Positions 53,236 to 60,931 of a DNA stretch of 64,000 bases are shown one piece after another. The DNA lies in assembly GCF_001889265.1 (NCBI RefSeq), contig NZ_CP018151.1, positions 1,364,001 through 1,428,000 of the forward strand, written 5' to 3'. This stretch comes from Microbacterium sp. 1.5R. GTDB taxonomy: Bacteria > Actinomycetota > Actinomycetes > Actinomycetales > Microbacteriaceae. The stretch's first letter is position 1, and each line of letters starts with the position of its first letter. Below the pieces are notes generated by a model that did not search any database, was not told the DNA's origin, and saw nothing but the letters and a program-made list of their open reading frames with translations. The translations under genes were made by a program, and so were the position numbers.

Positions 53236-55569
53236 ATGTCGGAATTCAACGCGGACTTCTCGGGCAGGATCGAGCTGGACGTCCGGGACTCGGTGCCCGA
53301 CTGGTCGCCGTACGAGCTGCCGGTGGCACCCGAGGGCGCGCCGAACGTGCTGGTGGTTCTCTACGACGACACCGGCCTCGCCTCCTGGTCCCCGTACGGC
53401 GGACGCATCAACATGCCGACCATGGATCGCCTCGCTCAAGCGGGTCTCACGTACACGCAGTGGCACACCACGTCGCTGTGCTCGCCGACCCGGTCGACCA
53501 TGCTCACCGGCCGCAACCATCACGTCAACCGTGCGGGCGTGATCATGGAGGGTACGAACGGCTTCCCGGGGTTCGCGGGGCGGCTCCCTGCCGAATGCGC
53601 CACGGTCGGTCAGATCCTGCAGCAGAACGGATACTCGACGTTCTGGGTCGGCAAGAACCACAACGTCCCCGAGGAGGACGTCGCCCCGGGCGGCAACCGC
53701 TCGATGTGGCCCCTTCAGCTCGGCTTCGACCGCTTCTACGGCTTCCTCGGCGGCGAGACGAACAACTGGTATCCCGATCTCGTCGAGGACAACCACTTCA
53801 TCGACGCCCCCGCGACGCCGGAGGAGGGATACCACCTCTCGAAGGACCTCGCGGATCAGGCTCTGCGGATGATCCGCAACCAGCAGTCCTCGAACCCGTC
53901 GAAGCCCTGGTACATGTGGTTCTGCCCGGGTGCCAACCACGCGCCCCACCACGCGCCGCAGGAGTACATCGACAAGTACAAGGGCGCGTTCGACGACGGC
54001 TATGACGCGTATCGCGAGTGGGTGCTCGCCCGAATGGTCGAGAAGGGCATCGTCCCGGAGGGGACTGCCCTGACGCCGATCAACCCGCTGCCGGACGACG
54101 TCGCGAACCCCGCCGACGAGGTGCGCCCCTGGGACGAGCTGAACGACGACGAGAAGCGTCTGTTCGCCAGATTCGCGGAGGTGTTCGCCGGGTTCTCCGA
54201 GTACACCGACGCGCAGGTCGGGCGCATCATCGACTATCTCGAGGAGAGCGGCCAGCTGGACAACACGCTGGTCTTCTACTGCGCCGACAACGGTGCGTCG
54301 GGCGAGGGCAGCCCCAACGGCTCCGTCAATGAGAACAAGTTCTTCAACGGATACCCGGACGACCTCGCCGAGAACCTGGCGATGCTCGATCGCCTGGGGT
54401 CTGCTGACACCTACAACCACTATCCGACGGGTTGGGCGGTGGCGTTCTCGACACCGTTCCAGATGTTCAAGCGCTACTCGCAGTTCGCCGGCGGCACGTG
54501 CGACCCGATGGTCATCCACTGGCCGAAGGGCATCCGCGCGCAGGGAGAGCTGCGTCACCAGTACCATCACTCGGTCGACGTGGTCGCCACGGTGCTCGAC
54601 GTGGTCGGCATCGACATGCCTGAGGTCTTCCGTGGCGTGGAGCAGCATCCGCTCGACGGAGTCTCGATGAAGTACAGCTTCGACGCGGCGCCGGATGCGG
54701 CGACAGAGAAGAAGACTCAGTACTACGCGATGCTCGGCACGAGAGGGATCTGGAAAGACGGCTGGAAGGCGGCTGCCGTGCACGCGCCGCTGACCGGCAA
54801 AGGACACTTCGAGGACGACGTGTGGGAGCTCTACAACGTCGAGGTCGACCGTTCGGAGTCGAACGACCTCGCGGCCAGCGAGCCCGAGAAGCTGAAGGAG
54901 CTCATCGCCGCGTGGTTCGAGGAGGCCGATGCCAACTTCGTCCTTCCTCTGGACGACCGCTCCGCGAGAGAGCAGCTCACCATCGATAGGCCCCAGGCCG
55001 AGAAGCCCCGGGAGCGCTACGTCTACTATCCCGACACCGCAGCGGTGCCCGAGAGCGTCGCGGTCAACGTGCGAGGGCGCTCGTACAAGATCATCGCCGA
55101 CGTCGTGCTCGACGAGGGCGCACAGGGGGTGCTGTTCGCCCACGGATCGAGATTCGGCGGGCACTCGCTGTTCATCAAGGACAACCGCCTCACCTACGTG
55201 TACAACTTCCTCGGCATCCCGCCGGAGCAGACCTTCACCTCCGACGAGCTGACTCCCGGTCCGCACACCCTCGGCGTGGAGTTCGTGCGGGAGGGGGCGG
55301 GGGAGCACGGAGAGTCGCTCGGCACCGCCACGCTCTACGTCGACGACCAGGCGGTCGCCTCCGGACCGATGCGTGCCCAGATCGGCAAGTTCACGCTGTG
55401 CGGAGACGGGCTCTGCATCGGATGGGACAGCGCGGATCCGGTGAGCAGCCAGTACGGGGTGCCGTTCCCGTTCACCGGGGGCAAGCTGCTCGGGGTCGGT
55501 GTCGACGTCAGCGGCGAGCAGTACCTCGATCTCGAACTGGAGGCCGCCGCGATGCTCTCCCGGGAGTAG
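53236..55569 (+). CDS. Large type I sulfatase (arylsulfatase, paralogue 2)
   Basis: A 777-residue sulfatase very like that at 37993. The active-site motif LCSPTRSTMLTGR carries Cys82 (formylglycine precursor); VLYDDTG, WVGKNHNVP, GANHAPHHAPQEY and YCADNGASGEGSP supply metal and sulfate ligands; a beta-rich C-terminal domain ends in LCIGWDSADPVSSQYG. It hydrolyses sulfate esters, with an unknown natural substrate. There is no signal peptide. GAAGGAGAG precedes ATG 53236. Single gene driven by palindrome G. The presence of two paralogues at opposite ends of the block suggests related but different substrates. Confidence 0.92.
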   Translation: MSEFNADFSGRIELDVRDSVPDWSPYELPVAPEGAPNVLVVLYDDTGLASWSPYGGRINMPTMDRLAQAGLTYTQWHTTSLCSPTRSTMLTGRNHHVNRAGVIMEGTNGFPGFAGRLPAECATVGQILQQNGYSTFWVGKNHNVPEEDVAPGGNRSMWPLQLGFDRFYGFLGGETNNWYPDLVEDNHFIDAPATPEEGYHLSKDLADQALRMIRNQQSSNPSKPWYMWFCPGANHAPHHAPQEYIDKYKGAFDDGYDAYREWVLARMVEKGIVPEGTALTPINPLPDDVANPADEVRPWDELNDDEKRLFARFAEVFAGFSEYTDAQVGRIIDYLEESGQLDNTLVFYCADNGASGEGSPNGSVNENKFFNGYPDDLAENLAMLDRLGSADTYNHYPTGWAVAFSTPFQMFKRYSQFAGGTCDPMVIHWPKGIRAQGELRHQYHHSVDVVATVLDVVGIDMPEVFRGVEQHPLDGVSMKYSFDAAPDAATEKKTQYYAMLGTRGIWKDGWKAAAVHAPLTGKGHFEDDVWELYNVEVDRSESNDLAASEPEKLKELIAAWFEEADANFVLPLDDRSAREQLTIDRPQAEKPRERYVYYPDTAAVPESVAVNVRGRSYKIIADVVLDEGAQGVLFAHGSRFGGHSLFIKDNRLTYVYNFLGIPPEQTFTSDELTPGPHTLGVEFVREGAGEHGESLGTATLYVDDQAVASGPMRAQIGKFTLCGDGLCIGWDSADPVSSQYGVPFPFTGGKLLGVGVDVSGEQYLDLELEAAAMLSRE

Positions 55570-55585
55570 ACCGCAGGCCCGGCCT

Positions 55586-57214
55586 CTAGCGGGTCGCGGT
55601 GAACGCCTCGTCGACGTTCGCGTGCACCCGGCCCTCGGCGATCATGCGCTGATACCACTCCGTCTTCACCGCGATCGCCGTGGCACGTTCCGGCAGCGCG
55701 GCGATGTGCAGCGTGCTGTCCATCGCGGTCAGCTCACGGTCGAGGTCCTCCAGCATGTCGAGGACCGTGATCGTGACGATGTCGAGCCGCAGGGCGTCGA
55801 GGATCACGATGCGCACAGGTTCGGGCCGTTCGGCGACGATGTCGATGATCGCCCTCTCGCATGCGAGAGCGTTGGCCGTGTAGAGCCCGCGGACAGTGTG
55901 GATCGCGAGGCGTCCGTCGCGCTCTCCGATGATCTCGAGCCGCGGGATGTTGAGCTCTCGCAGTACCAGGATCAGCGTCAACGCCACTCCGGCGGCCACT
56001 GCGGCCAGCAGCCCGACGGTCAGGCCGAGCACGGCGACGATGAGCGCGATCCAGAAGTCCGTCGGACTGATCCGCGCCCACCGGACCAGCAGGGGGATGT
56101 CGATGAGCCCGGCCACGGCGAGGAAGACCATCGCCGCGAGAGTCGCCTGGGGAAGCAGCGAGACCACCGGGCCGAGGAAGACGGCGACCACGATCGCGAG
56201 CGCGACGGTGACGAGCGTCGCGAGCTGGGTCCTGGCACCGGCGTCCCGATTGACCGCGCTCTGCGAGAACCCGCCGGCCGCGGGGAGCACGGTGAAGAAG
56301 GTGCCGGCGAGGTTGGCGGCTCCCACGGCGACGAGCTCCTGGTCGGCGTCGATGGCGGGCTCGGTCATGCGGCGCATGCTGCGCGCGACTGCCGCGGTCT
56401 CGAGGAAGACCATCACCGCGATCGCGAGGGCGCCGGGAAGCAGCGCTCCGATCTGCGTGAGGTCGGGAATGCCGGGGGTCGGGAGTCCCGAGGGCACGGG
56501 ATCGATGAGCGCCACACCTCTCTCGTCGAGGTTCGCGAGTGCGACGAGGACGATTCCGCCGACCACGACGACGAGGGTTCCGGGGATCCGAGGGGCGAAC
56601 CGCTTCAGCACGAGGAGGACGATCAGGCTCCCGACCGAGAGCGCGACCGTGGGCAGGTTGATGCTCGCAGCGGCCGCGATCGCGGCCTCGATGGTTCGGA
56701 AGAACCCCTCTCCCGAGACTTCCGATGTCTCGCCCAGGAGCTTGGGGAGCTGCCCCACGGCGACCGTGCCGCCGACACCGATCTTGACCCCCAGGATCGT
56801 CGCCGCACTGATGTTCTCGACCAGCGATCCCCACCGCAGCAGGCGCGCACCGATGAGCAGCAGACCGACCAGCATCGCCAGGGTCATCAGGCTTCCGGCC
56901 GGGTCCTCGACGCTCGACGCGACGGATGCCGTCACCAGCGTCGTGGCCGTGAGAGTGGCGATGGTCGACGTCGTCGACACGCTCATCGCGCGGGACCCGC
57001 CGAGCAGCGCATACACCAGCATCGGGATGATGCACGTGTAGAGCCCTACCTGCACGGGCAGGTTCGCGATGGTGGCGTATGCCATCGCCTGCGGCACCAC
57101 GACGGCACCGGCTGCGAGGCCGGCGACGACATCGCGCATCAGCCATTCGCGACGGTACCCCGCCATGCTCGGCAGGAGGACTCGCGGGGCGCGTCGCGTG
57201 GCGTGGTCGCTCAT
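55586..57214 (-). CDS. SulP-family anion permease with STAS domain (SulP3)
   Basis: A 542-residue SulP transporter: DVVAGLAAGAVVVPQAMAYATIANLP opens it in the classic VIPQAMAY manner (quoted in part), then SVSTTSTIATLTATTLVTAS, and GFSQSAVNRDAGARTQLATL, the conserved central segment. A C-terminal STAS domain has VRIVILDALRLDIVTITVLDML. Cargo may be sulfate released by the nearby sulfatases. ATG at 57214 is also the first base of the inferred transcript: CAGCAT, GAGCAC, ATG. Convergent with sulfatase 2, 16 bases apart. Confidence 0.9.
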   Translation of the reverse strand: MSDHATRRAPRVLLPSMAGYRREWLMRDVVAGLAAGAVVVPQAMAYATIANLPVQVGLYTCIIPMLVYALLGGSRAMSVSTTSTIATLTATTLVTASVASSVEDPAGSLMTLAMLVGLLLIGARLLRWGSLVENISAATILGVKIGVGGTVAVGQLPKLLGETSEVSGEGFFRTIEAAIAAAASINLPTVALSVGSLIVLLVLKRFAPRIPGTLVVVVGGIVLVALANLDERGVALIDPVPSGLPTPGIPDLTQIGALLPGALAIAVMVFLETAAVARSMRRMTEPAIDADQELVAVGAANLAGTFFTVLPAAGGFSQSAVNRDAGARTQLATLVTVALAIVVAVFLGPVVSLLPQATLAAMVFLAVAGLIDIPLLVRWARISPTDFWIALIVAVLGLTVGLLAAVAAGVALTLILVLRELNIPRLEIIGERDGRLAIHTVRGLYTANALACERAIIDIVAERPEPVRIVILDALRLDIVTITVLDMLEDLDRELTAMDSTLHIAALPERATAIAVKTEWYQRMIAEGRVHANVDEAFTATR

Positions 57215-57256
57215 GTGCTCATGCTGGCATCGAGACGCAGACCGGTCGCCGGCATG

Positions 57257-57273
57257 TCACCCGTCGAGGGCGA
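57257..57273 (-). promoter_or_regulatory. Regulon palindrome H (SulP3)
   Basis: Toward SulP3 the site reads TCGCCC-TCGAC-GGGTGA, then 30 bases, CAGCAT (57226-57221), GAGCAC, and the A of the ATG at 57214. It lies in the gap between the potassium-channel and SulP3 genes. Confidence 0.8.
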
Positions 57274-57288
57274 GGAGCGTCGTGTCGG

Positions 57289-57996
57289 TCACAGCTGCTC
57301 ACGGGTCTCGTCGCGGTGGGTGATCCGTCGCACCCGGTCTCCGATGTACGAGATGACGAGCGCCGAGGTGGTGCCCACGATCGCGATGCCGCCGATCATC
57401 AGACACACCGCGTACACCCGTCCGAGAGTCGTCACCGGGTAGGTGTCGCCGTAGCCGACTGTCGCGATGGTGACGCACGCCCACCAGATCGCCGTGCCGA
57501 AGTCGATGATCGTCGCCTCAGGGGCGCCGCGCTCCACCTGCAGGGTGGCGAGCGAGATGAAGTAGACGAAGAGCACCGTGTACGCGAGGGCGAAGGTGAT
57601 GATCTGCGCCCGGACCGCGTCGCCGGTGCGGCGATGGAAATAGGGGAGGCCGCGTGCGAGCTCGACGACGCGGAACGCTCGGAACAGGGGGACGACAACG
57701 GACAGGACTTCGACGGGATGGTGCACCAGGAATGCGACGCGGCTCCCGGCCGGGGTGAGCGCCACTCGCACGATGAGGTCGATGACCAATGCGAGCCAGG
57801 TGATCGCGATCTCGACCACGAGCACGAGGCGTACCCAGTCTGGAAGGCCAGGCACGAGCACGATCACCGAGTACGCGACGATGAAGCCGAGGCCGAGCAC
57901 CGTGAGGGGAACGGTCGCAGCGGACTCCCAGCGCTGCAGCGTCTCCCGCGCACCCTGCGGCTCGTCTCGGGCGGTGCCGGTCACGTCGTCGGTCAC
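57289..57996 (-). CDS. Voltage-gated-type potassium channel
   Basis: A 235-residue channel subunit with a six-segment layout. A basic S4-like stretch (VVVPLFRAFRVVELARGL) precedes the pore, whose selectivity filter is TVGYGD (179-184), after the pore helix FGTAIWWACVTI. No C-terminal RCK domain, so regulation must be by voltage or partners. GTG at 57996 overlaps the upstream stop (GTGA); a GTG at 58005 is the alternative. It is the third gene of the operon from palindrome J. Confidence 0.88.
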   Translation of the reverse strand: MTDDVTGTARDEPQGARETLQRWESAATVPLTVLGLGFIVAYSVIVLVPGLPDWVRLVLVVEIAITWLALVIDLIVRVALTPAGSRVAFLVHHPVEVLSVVVPLFRAFRVVELARGLPYFHRRTGDAVRAQIITFALAYTVLFVYFISLATLQVERGAPEATIIDFGTAIWWACVTIATVGYGDTYPVTTLGRVYAVCLMIGGIAIVGTTSALVISYIGDRVRRITHRDETREQL

Positions 57997-59111
57997 CGCG
58001 ACCACCGTCGGACGCGGCGTGAATCCCAGGGGATGCGACGAACGACGCGCCCTTCCCTGGTCGCCGGTGACGGGCGAGCGCCGCGGTCTCCCGATACCCA
58101 GCGCAGCCAGAGGGTGTCGTCACTGCCTTCGAGAAGCAGAGTGCGCGCCAGGAGAGTCAGCGGCACAGCCAGCAGAGCACCGACCGGTCCGATGATCACG
58201 GTCCAGAACACGACGGCGAAGAAGCTCAGCGTGACGCTGAGCCCGACGGCATCACTGACGAAAGCCGGCTGAACGAACACCTGCAGAACGACGTTGACGA
58301 CGCAGTACACGATCACCACGCCGAGAAGCAGCGGCCACCCACCCACCGCGAGAGCCAGGATCGCCGGGGGCACGAGTCCGATGACGAATCCGATGTTGGG
58401 GATGAAGTTCGTCACGAAGGCCAGGACGGCCCAGAGGACGGGGGCCGGCACTCCCAGCCACCAGAGCGCGAGGCCGTCCAGCGTCGCGACGATGGCGCCG
58501 AACACGGTGTTCACCACGTAGTAGCGCCGGATGTTCGTGTTCAGCCGCGATATGCGCGCGATCGTCTCGGCCTTGTGAGCGCCGAACACGGTCGACGCAT
58601 GCTGGTAGCGTCCGGCATCCACCGCCATCACGACCACGTAGGCGCAGACCAGGAAGAGAGCGACGGCGATGCCGAGGACGGCGCTGCTCACGCCCTGGGC
58701 GACGGCGACGAGAGCGGGCACGACGATGCGCGCGGCGTCACCGGAGTCCGAGCTCGGGCCTCCGGTGCCCAGAGCGGCCCAACTGTCGAGCTGCGATGCG
58801 ACATGCGTGAGATCGCCGCCGGGGGAGAGGTCGCCGAGGAGATCGATGAACTGCACTCCGGCGATCCACACCAAGGCGCCCATCGCGAGCAGCACAGAGT
58901 AGGCGAGGAGGATGATCGCCGTCACGCCGAGTCCCCGTGGCCACCCGCGCCGGACGAGAGCGCTGCTCGCCGGGCTGCAGATCACGACGACCACCAGAGC
59001 GACCGCGAGCGGCGCGATCACGTCGCGGAGGAGCCATGCTCCCGCCAGTGCGATCGTCGCGCACGCCAGCACCACGAGGACGTGGGTGCCGGCGGCGCGG
59101 GGGGTGCTCAC
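57993..59111 (-). CDS. AI-2E-family transporter (paralogue 2)
   Basis: A 372-residue membrane protein with about eight segments: ATIALAGAWLLRDVIAPLAVALVVVV opening (in part), FLVCAYVVVMAVDAGRY, FVTNFIPNIGFVIGLVPP, and FFAVVFWTVIIGPVGALLAVPLTLL. The family often works in ion or small-molecule efflux, not necessarily AI-2. GTG at 59111 overlaps the HAD stop by four bases, and the channel gene overlaps its end, so the three make one coupled operon. The near-palindrome inside its 3' end (58061-58077) is a poor match. Confidence 0.87.
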   Translation of the reverse strand: MSTPRAAGTHVLVVLACATIALAGAWLLRDVIAPLAVALVVVVICSPASSALVRRGWPRGLGVTAIILLAYSVLLAMGALVWIAGVQFIDLLGDLSPGGDLTHVASQLDSWAALGTGGPSSDSGDAARIVVPALVAVAQGVSSAVLGIAVALFLVCAYVVVMAVDAGRYQHASTVFGAHKAETIARISRLNTNIRRYYVVNTVFGAIVATLDGLALWWLGVPAPVLWAVLAFVTNFIPNIGFVIGLVPPAILALAVGGWPLLLGVVIVYCVVNVVLQVFVQPAFVSDAVGLSVTLSFFAVVFWTVIIGPVGALLAVPLTLLARTLLLEGSDDTLWLRWVSGDRGARPSPATREGRVVRRIPWDSRRVRRWSR

Positions 59112-60064
59112 GGCACGTCTGCGGGTGATCCGGAAACGCCCGGGAACACCGTCTCCCAGTCGTCTCGCACGCTCACGACGATGTAACCGGCGTCGACGGC
59201 GCTCGCGAGAGCCGTCTCGGCACCGGCATCGTACGGAGTGTCCTCGCGGGAGTCGTCGTCATGGTGGATCAGCAGGGCCAGGCCCGGACGGGAGCCACGG
59301 CGAGCGAAATCGAGCATCGGCATGTCGCCGTTGGAGTTCCCGGCTGCGAAGAGCGGTCGGCGTCCGATCCTGCTCCAGATCCGCACGGGCTTCTCCGGCC
59401 CGTCATCGAAGAACGCCAAGGACGGCGCGTAGCGCACCACCGCCTTCTCCGCGTCGTAGCCGAGCCCGAACGCCGAGCCGATGACGCGTTCCGGCGGTAT
59501 GCCGTAGTTGCTCTGCGTCATGGGTCGCATGAAATCGCGCTCGCCGCCTGACACGATGTAGCAGGTGAAGCCGTGCTGCTCGAGATACCGGAGCAGCTCC
59601 ACCATCGGCTGATAGACCGCGTCGGCGTAGCGTCGCTGCAGCACGGGATGTGTCGCGGTCGCGAAGAACTCCGCCACCGACTCGGCGTACTTCTCCACGC
59701 TGACGCCATCGGTGAGCCCGCCGAGGGCTTGGAGGATGACGCCCAGATCCGAGTCATCACCCGAATAGTGCTTGTCGATGGCCGCGCCCAGCCACGCGAG
59801 ATCTCCGCTCACGGCTGCGCGGTACGGCTGCTTCTGCGCGAGCTCCGGGTCGAGCTCGGCGGCCACACGCCACTGCTCGACGACATAGTGGAGCTGTGTC
59901 GGCATGGGCTTCTCCGACCAGAGGGTGCCGTCGTTGTCGAACACGGCGATGCGCTCTTCGACGGGAACCGCGTCCGCACCTTCCGTGACCGACAGGACGA
60001 AGCGCTCGATCGCGTCGCGCGTCGCACCCTGGTTCCAGGATCGCAGCTGTGCCGGGTCGTCCAT
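59108..60064 (-). CDS. HAD-superfamily hydrolase
   Basis: A 318-residue phosphatase-like protein. Motif I is AVFDNDGTLWS (nucleophile Asp43, Asp45), motif II the YIVSGGERDFM segment, motif III/IV AAGNSNGDMPML, with an Asp-rich HHDDDSRED insert. Proteins with this arrangement often neighbour sulfatases in actinobacteria and are secreted or cytoplasmic phosphatases of unknown substrate. ATG at 60064 gives a 5' leader of 47 bases from the inferred transcript start at 60111. First gene of the three-gene unit. Confidence 0.8.
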   Translation of the reverse strand: MDDPAQLRSWNQGATRDAIERFVLSVTEGADAVPVEERIAVFDNDGTLWSEKPMPTQLHYVVEQWRVAAELDPELAQKQPYRAAVSGDLAWLGAAIDKHYSGDDSDLGVILQALGGLTDGVSVEKYAESVAEFFATATHPVLQRRYADAVYQPMVELLRYLEQHGFTCYIVSGGERDFMRPMTQSNYGIPPERVIGSAFGLGYDAEKAVVRYAPSLAFFDDGPEKPVRIWSRIGRRPLFAAGNSNGDMPMLDFARRGSRPGLALLIHHDDDSREDTPYDAGAETALASAVDAGYIVVSVRDDWETVFPGVSGSPADVP

Positions 60065-60153
60065 CGCGCTCTCGATTCTCTCGATACTGGTGCGTCGTGC
60101 GGGCCGTTCGTCGGCCCATCCTGACACCGGCCGAGCGCGCGGTGGAGACCCCG

Positions 60154-60170
60154 TCACCCGCTTCGGGCGA
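60154..60170 (-). promoter_or_regulatory. Regulon palindrome J (HAD-AI-2E-channel operon)
   Basis: Toward the HAD gene it reads TCGCCC-GAAGC-GGGTGA, then 30 bases, CAGGAT (60123-60118), GGGCCG and A at 60111. Confidence 0.78.
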
Positions 60171-60193
60171 GGGAGCGCAGCCGTCCTGGGGCC

Positions 60194-60664
60194 TCAGTCG
60201 GCTGCTGCCGTGGGGCTCCAGCCGGAGTCCGGCCCGACAGCCGACGAGATCCGTCGACTGATCGTCGCGAGCTGTCGAGCTTGCGCGGCGGTGATCGCGT
60301 CGAAGACGAGCTGCTGCACGAGAGCGTGGTGGCCGGGCGTCGACCGTGTGACCTTCTCGTGTCCCGCCGCCGTCAGCACTCCGAGCGTGAAGCGCCCGTC
60401 ATCGGGGTCCGCGACGCGACGCACCCAGTCTCTCGATTCGAGACGGGTGATCGCCCGCGAGAGGCGCGAGAGGGTGCAGCTCGCGTACCCGGCGAGCACA
60501 CTCAGGCGCAGCGATCGTTCGGGCGCCGAGTCGAGAGCGAACAGTATGCCGTGCTCGAAGTGCGTCAGACCGCTGTCGCGTTGCAGCTGCGCGTCGAGTG
60601 CCGTCGGCAGTCGTTCGATGAGCGTGGCGACGGATGCCCAGATCTCGAGCTGTTCCGTGGTCAG
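60194..60664 (-). CDS. MarR-family regulator lacking a canonical start codon
   Basis: The minus-strand frame encodes a MarR-type protein of about 156 residues: TTEQLEIWASVATLIERL, HFEHGILFALDSAPERSLRL, a winged helix with YASCTLSRLSRAITRLES and the wing DPDDGRFTLGVLT. The first in-frame ATG, GTG or TTG is GTG at 60499, well inside the DNA-binding domain, so that start would lose a third of the protein. A CTG at 60664 fits the family N-terminus but has no clear ribosome site. The gene may be CTG-initiated, or have lost its start when the SDR fragment landed next to it. It reads away from the MFS exporter gene. Confidence 0.6.
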   Translation of the reverse strand: MTTEQLEIWASVATLIERLPTALDAQLQRDSGLTHFEHGILFALDSAPERSLRLSVLAGYASCTLSRLSRAITRLESRDWVRRVADPDDGRFTLGVLTAAGHEKVTRSTPGHHALVQQLVFDAITAAQARQLATISRRISSAVGPDSGWSPTAAAD

Positions 60665-60697
60665 GGGGGAGGCGTCCGGCTGCTCTGGCTTCCGCCC

Positions 60698-60868
60698 GAG
60701 GTGATGAAAGCCTCCATCATCGGTCAGAACCGCACAACGCTGCTCGAGCGGTTCATCGAGCCCGATGAGATCGCGAGTCTGGTGACCTACATCGCCAGTC
60801 CTCGCTCATCGGCTACCAACGGCGCGGCGCTGCGGGCAGAGGGGGGAGTGCTCACCGCGATGCTGTAA
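60698..60868 (+). pseudogene. C-terminal remnant of an SDR oxidoreductase
   Basis: Fifty-six codons with no start that read as the end of a short-chain dehydrogenase: NRTTLLERFIEPDEIASLVT, followed by YIASPRSSATNGAALRAEGG and VLTAML. The Rossmann and catalytic parts are missing. It abuts the MarR gene's missing start, which suggests a recombination scar or deletion. Confidence 0.75.
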
Positions 60869-60913
60869 CCGCGTGCACCTCGAGATCGGAAAAACCGCAC
60901 GCCGCGCTTATTG

Positions 60914-60926
60914 CTAGCTAAGCTAG
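60914..60926. promoter_or_regulatory. Palindrome CTAGCT-A-AGCTAG in the exporter promoter
   Basis: Perfect 13-base repeat ending 5 bases before the MFS ATG and overlapping its likely -10 region (TAGTAG). A TetR- or MarR-type repressor would block transcription; the MarR gene beside it is a candidate. Confidence 0.55.
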
Positions 60927-60931
60927 TAGTA

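Noticed and set aside
58061..58077. An eighth possible regulon palindrome, TCGCC-GGTGAC-GGGCGA, upstream of the potassium-channel gene.
   Set aside because: It lies inside the AI-2E coding region, one arm base does not match, the near arm is not GGGTGA, and no -10-like hexamer lies 30 bases beyond it. The channel is already coupled to the operon upstream.
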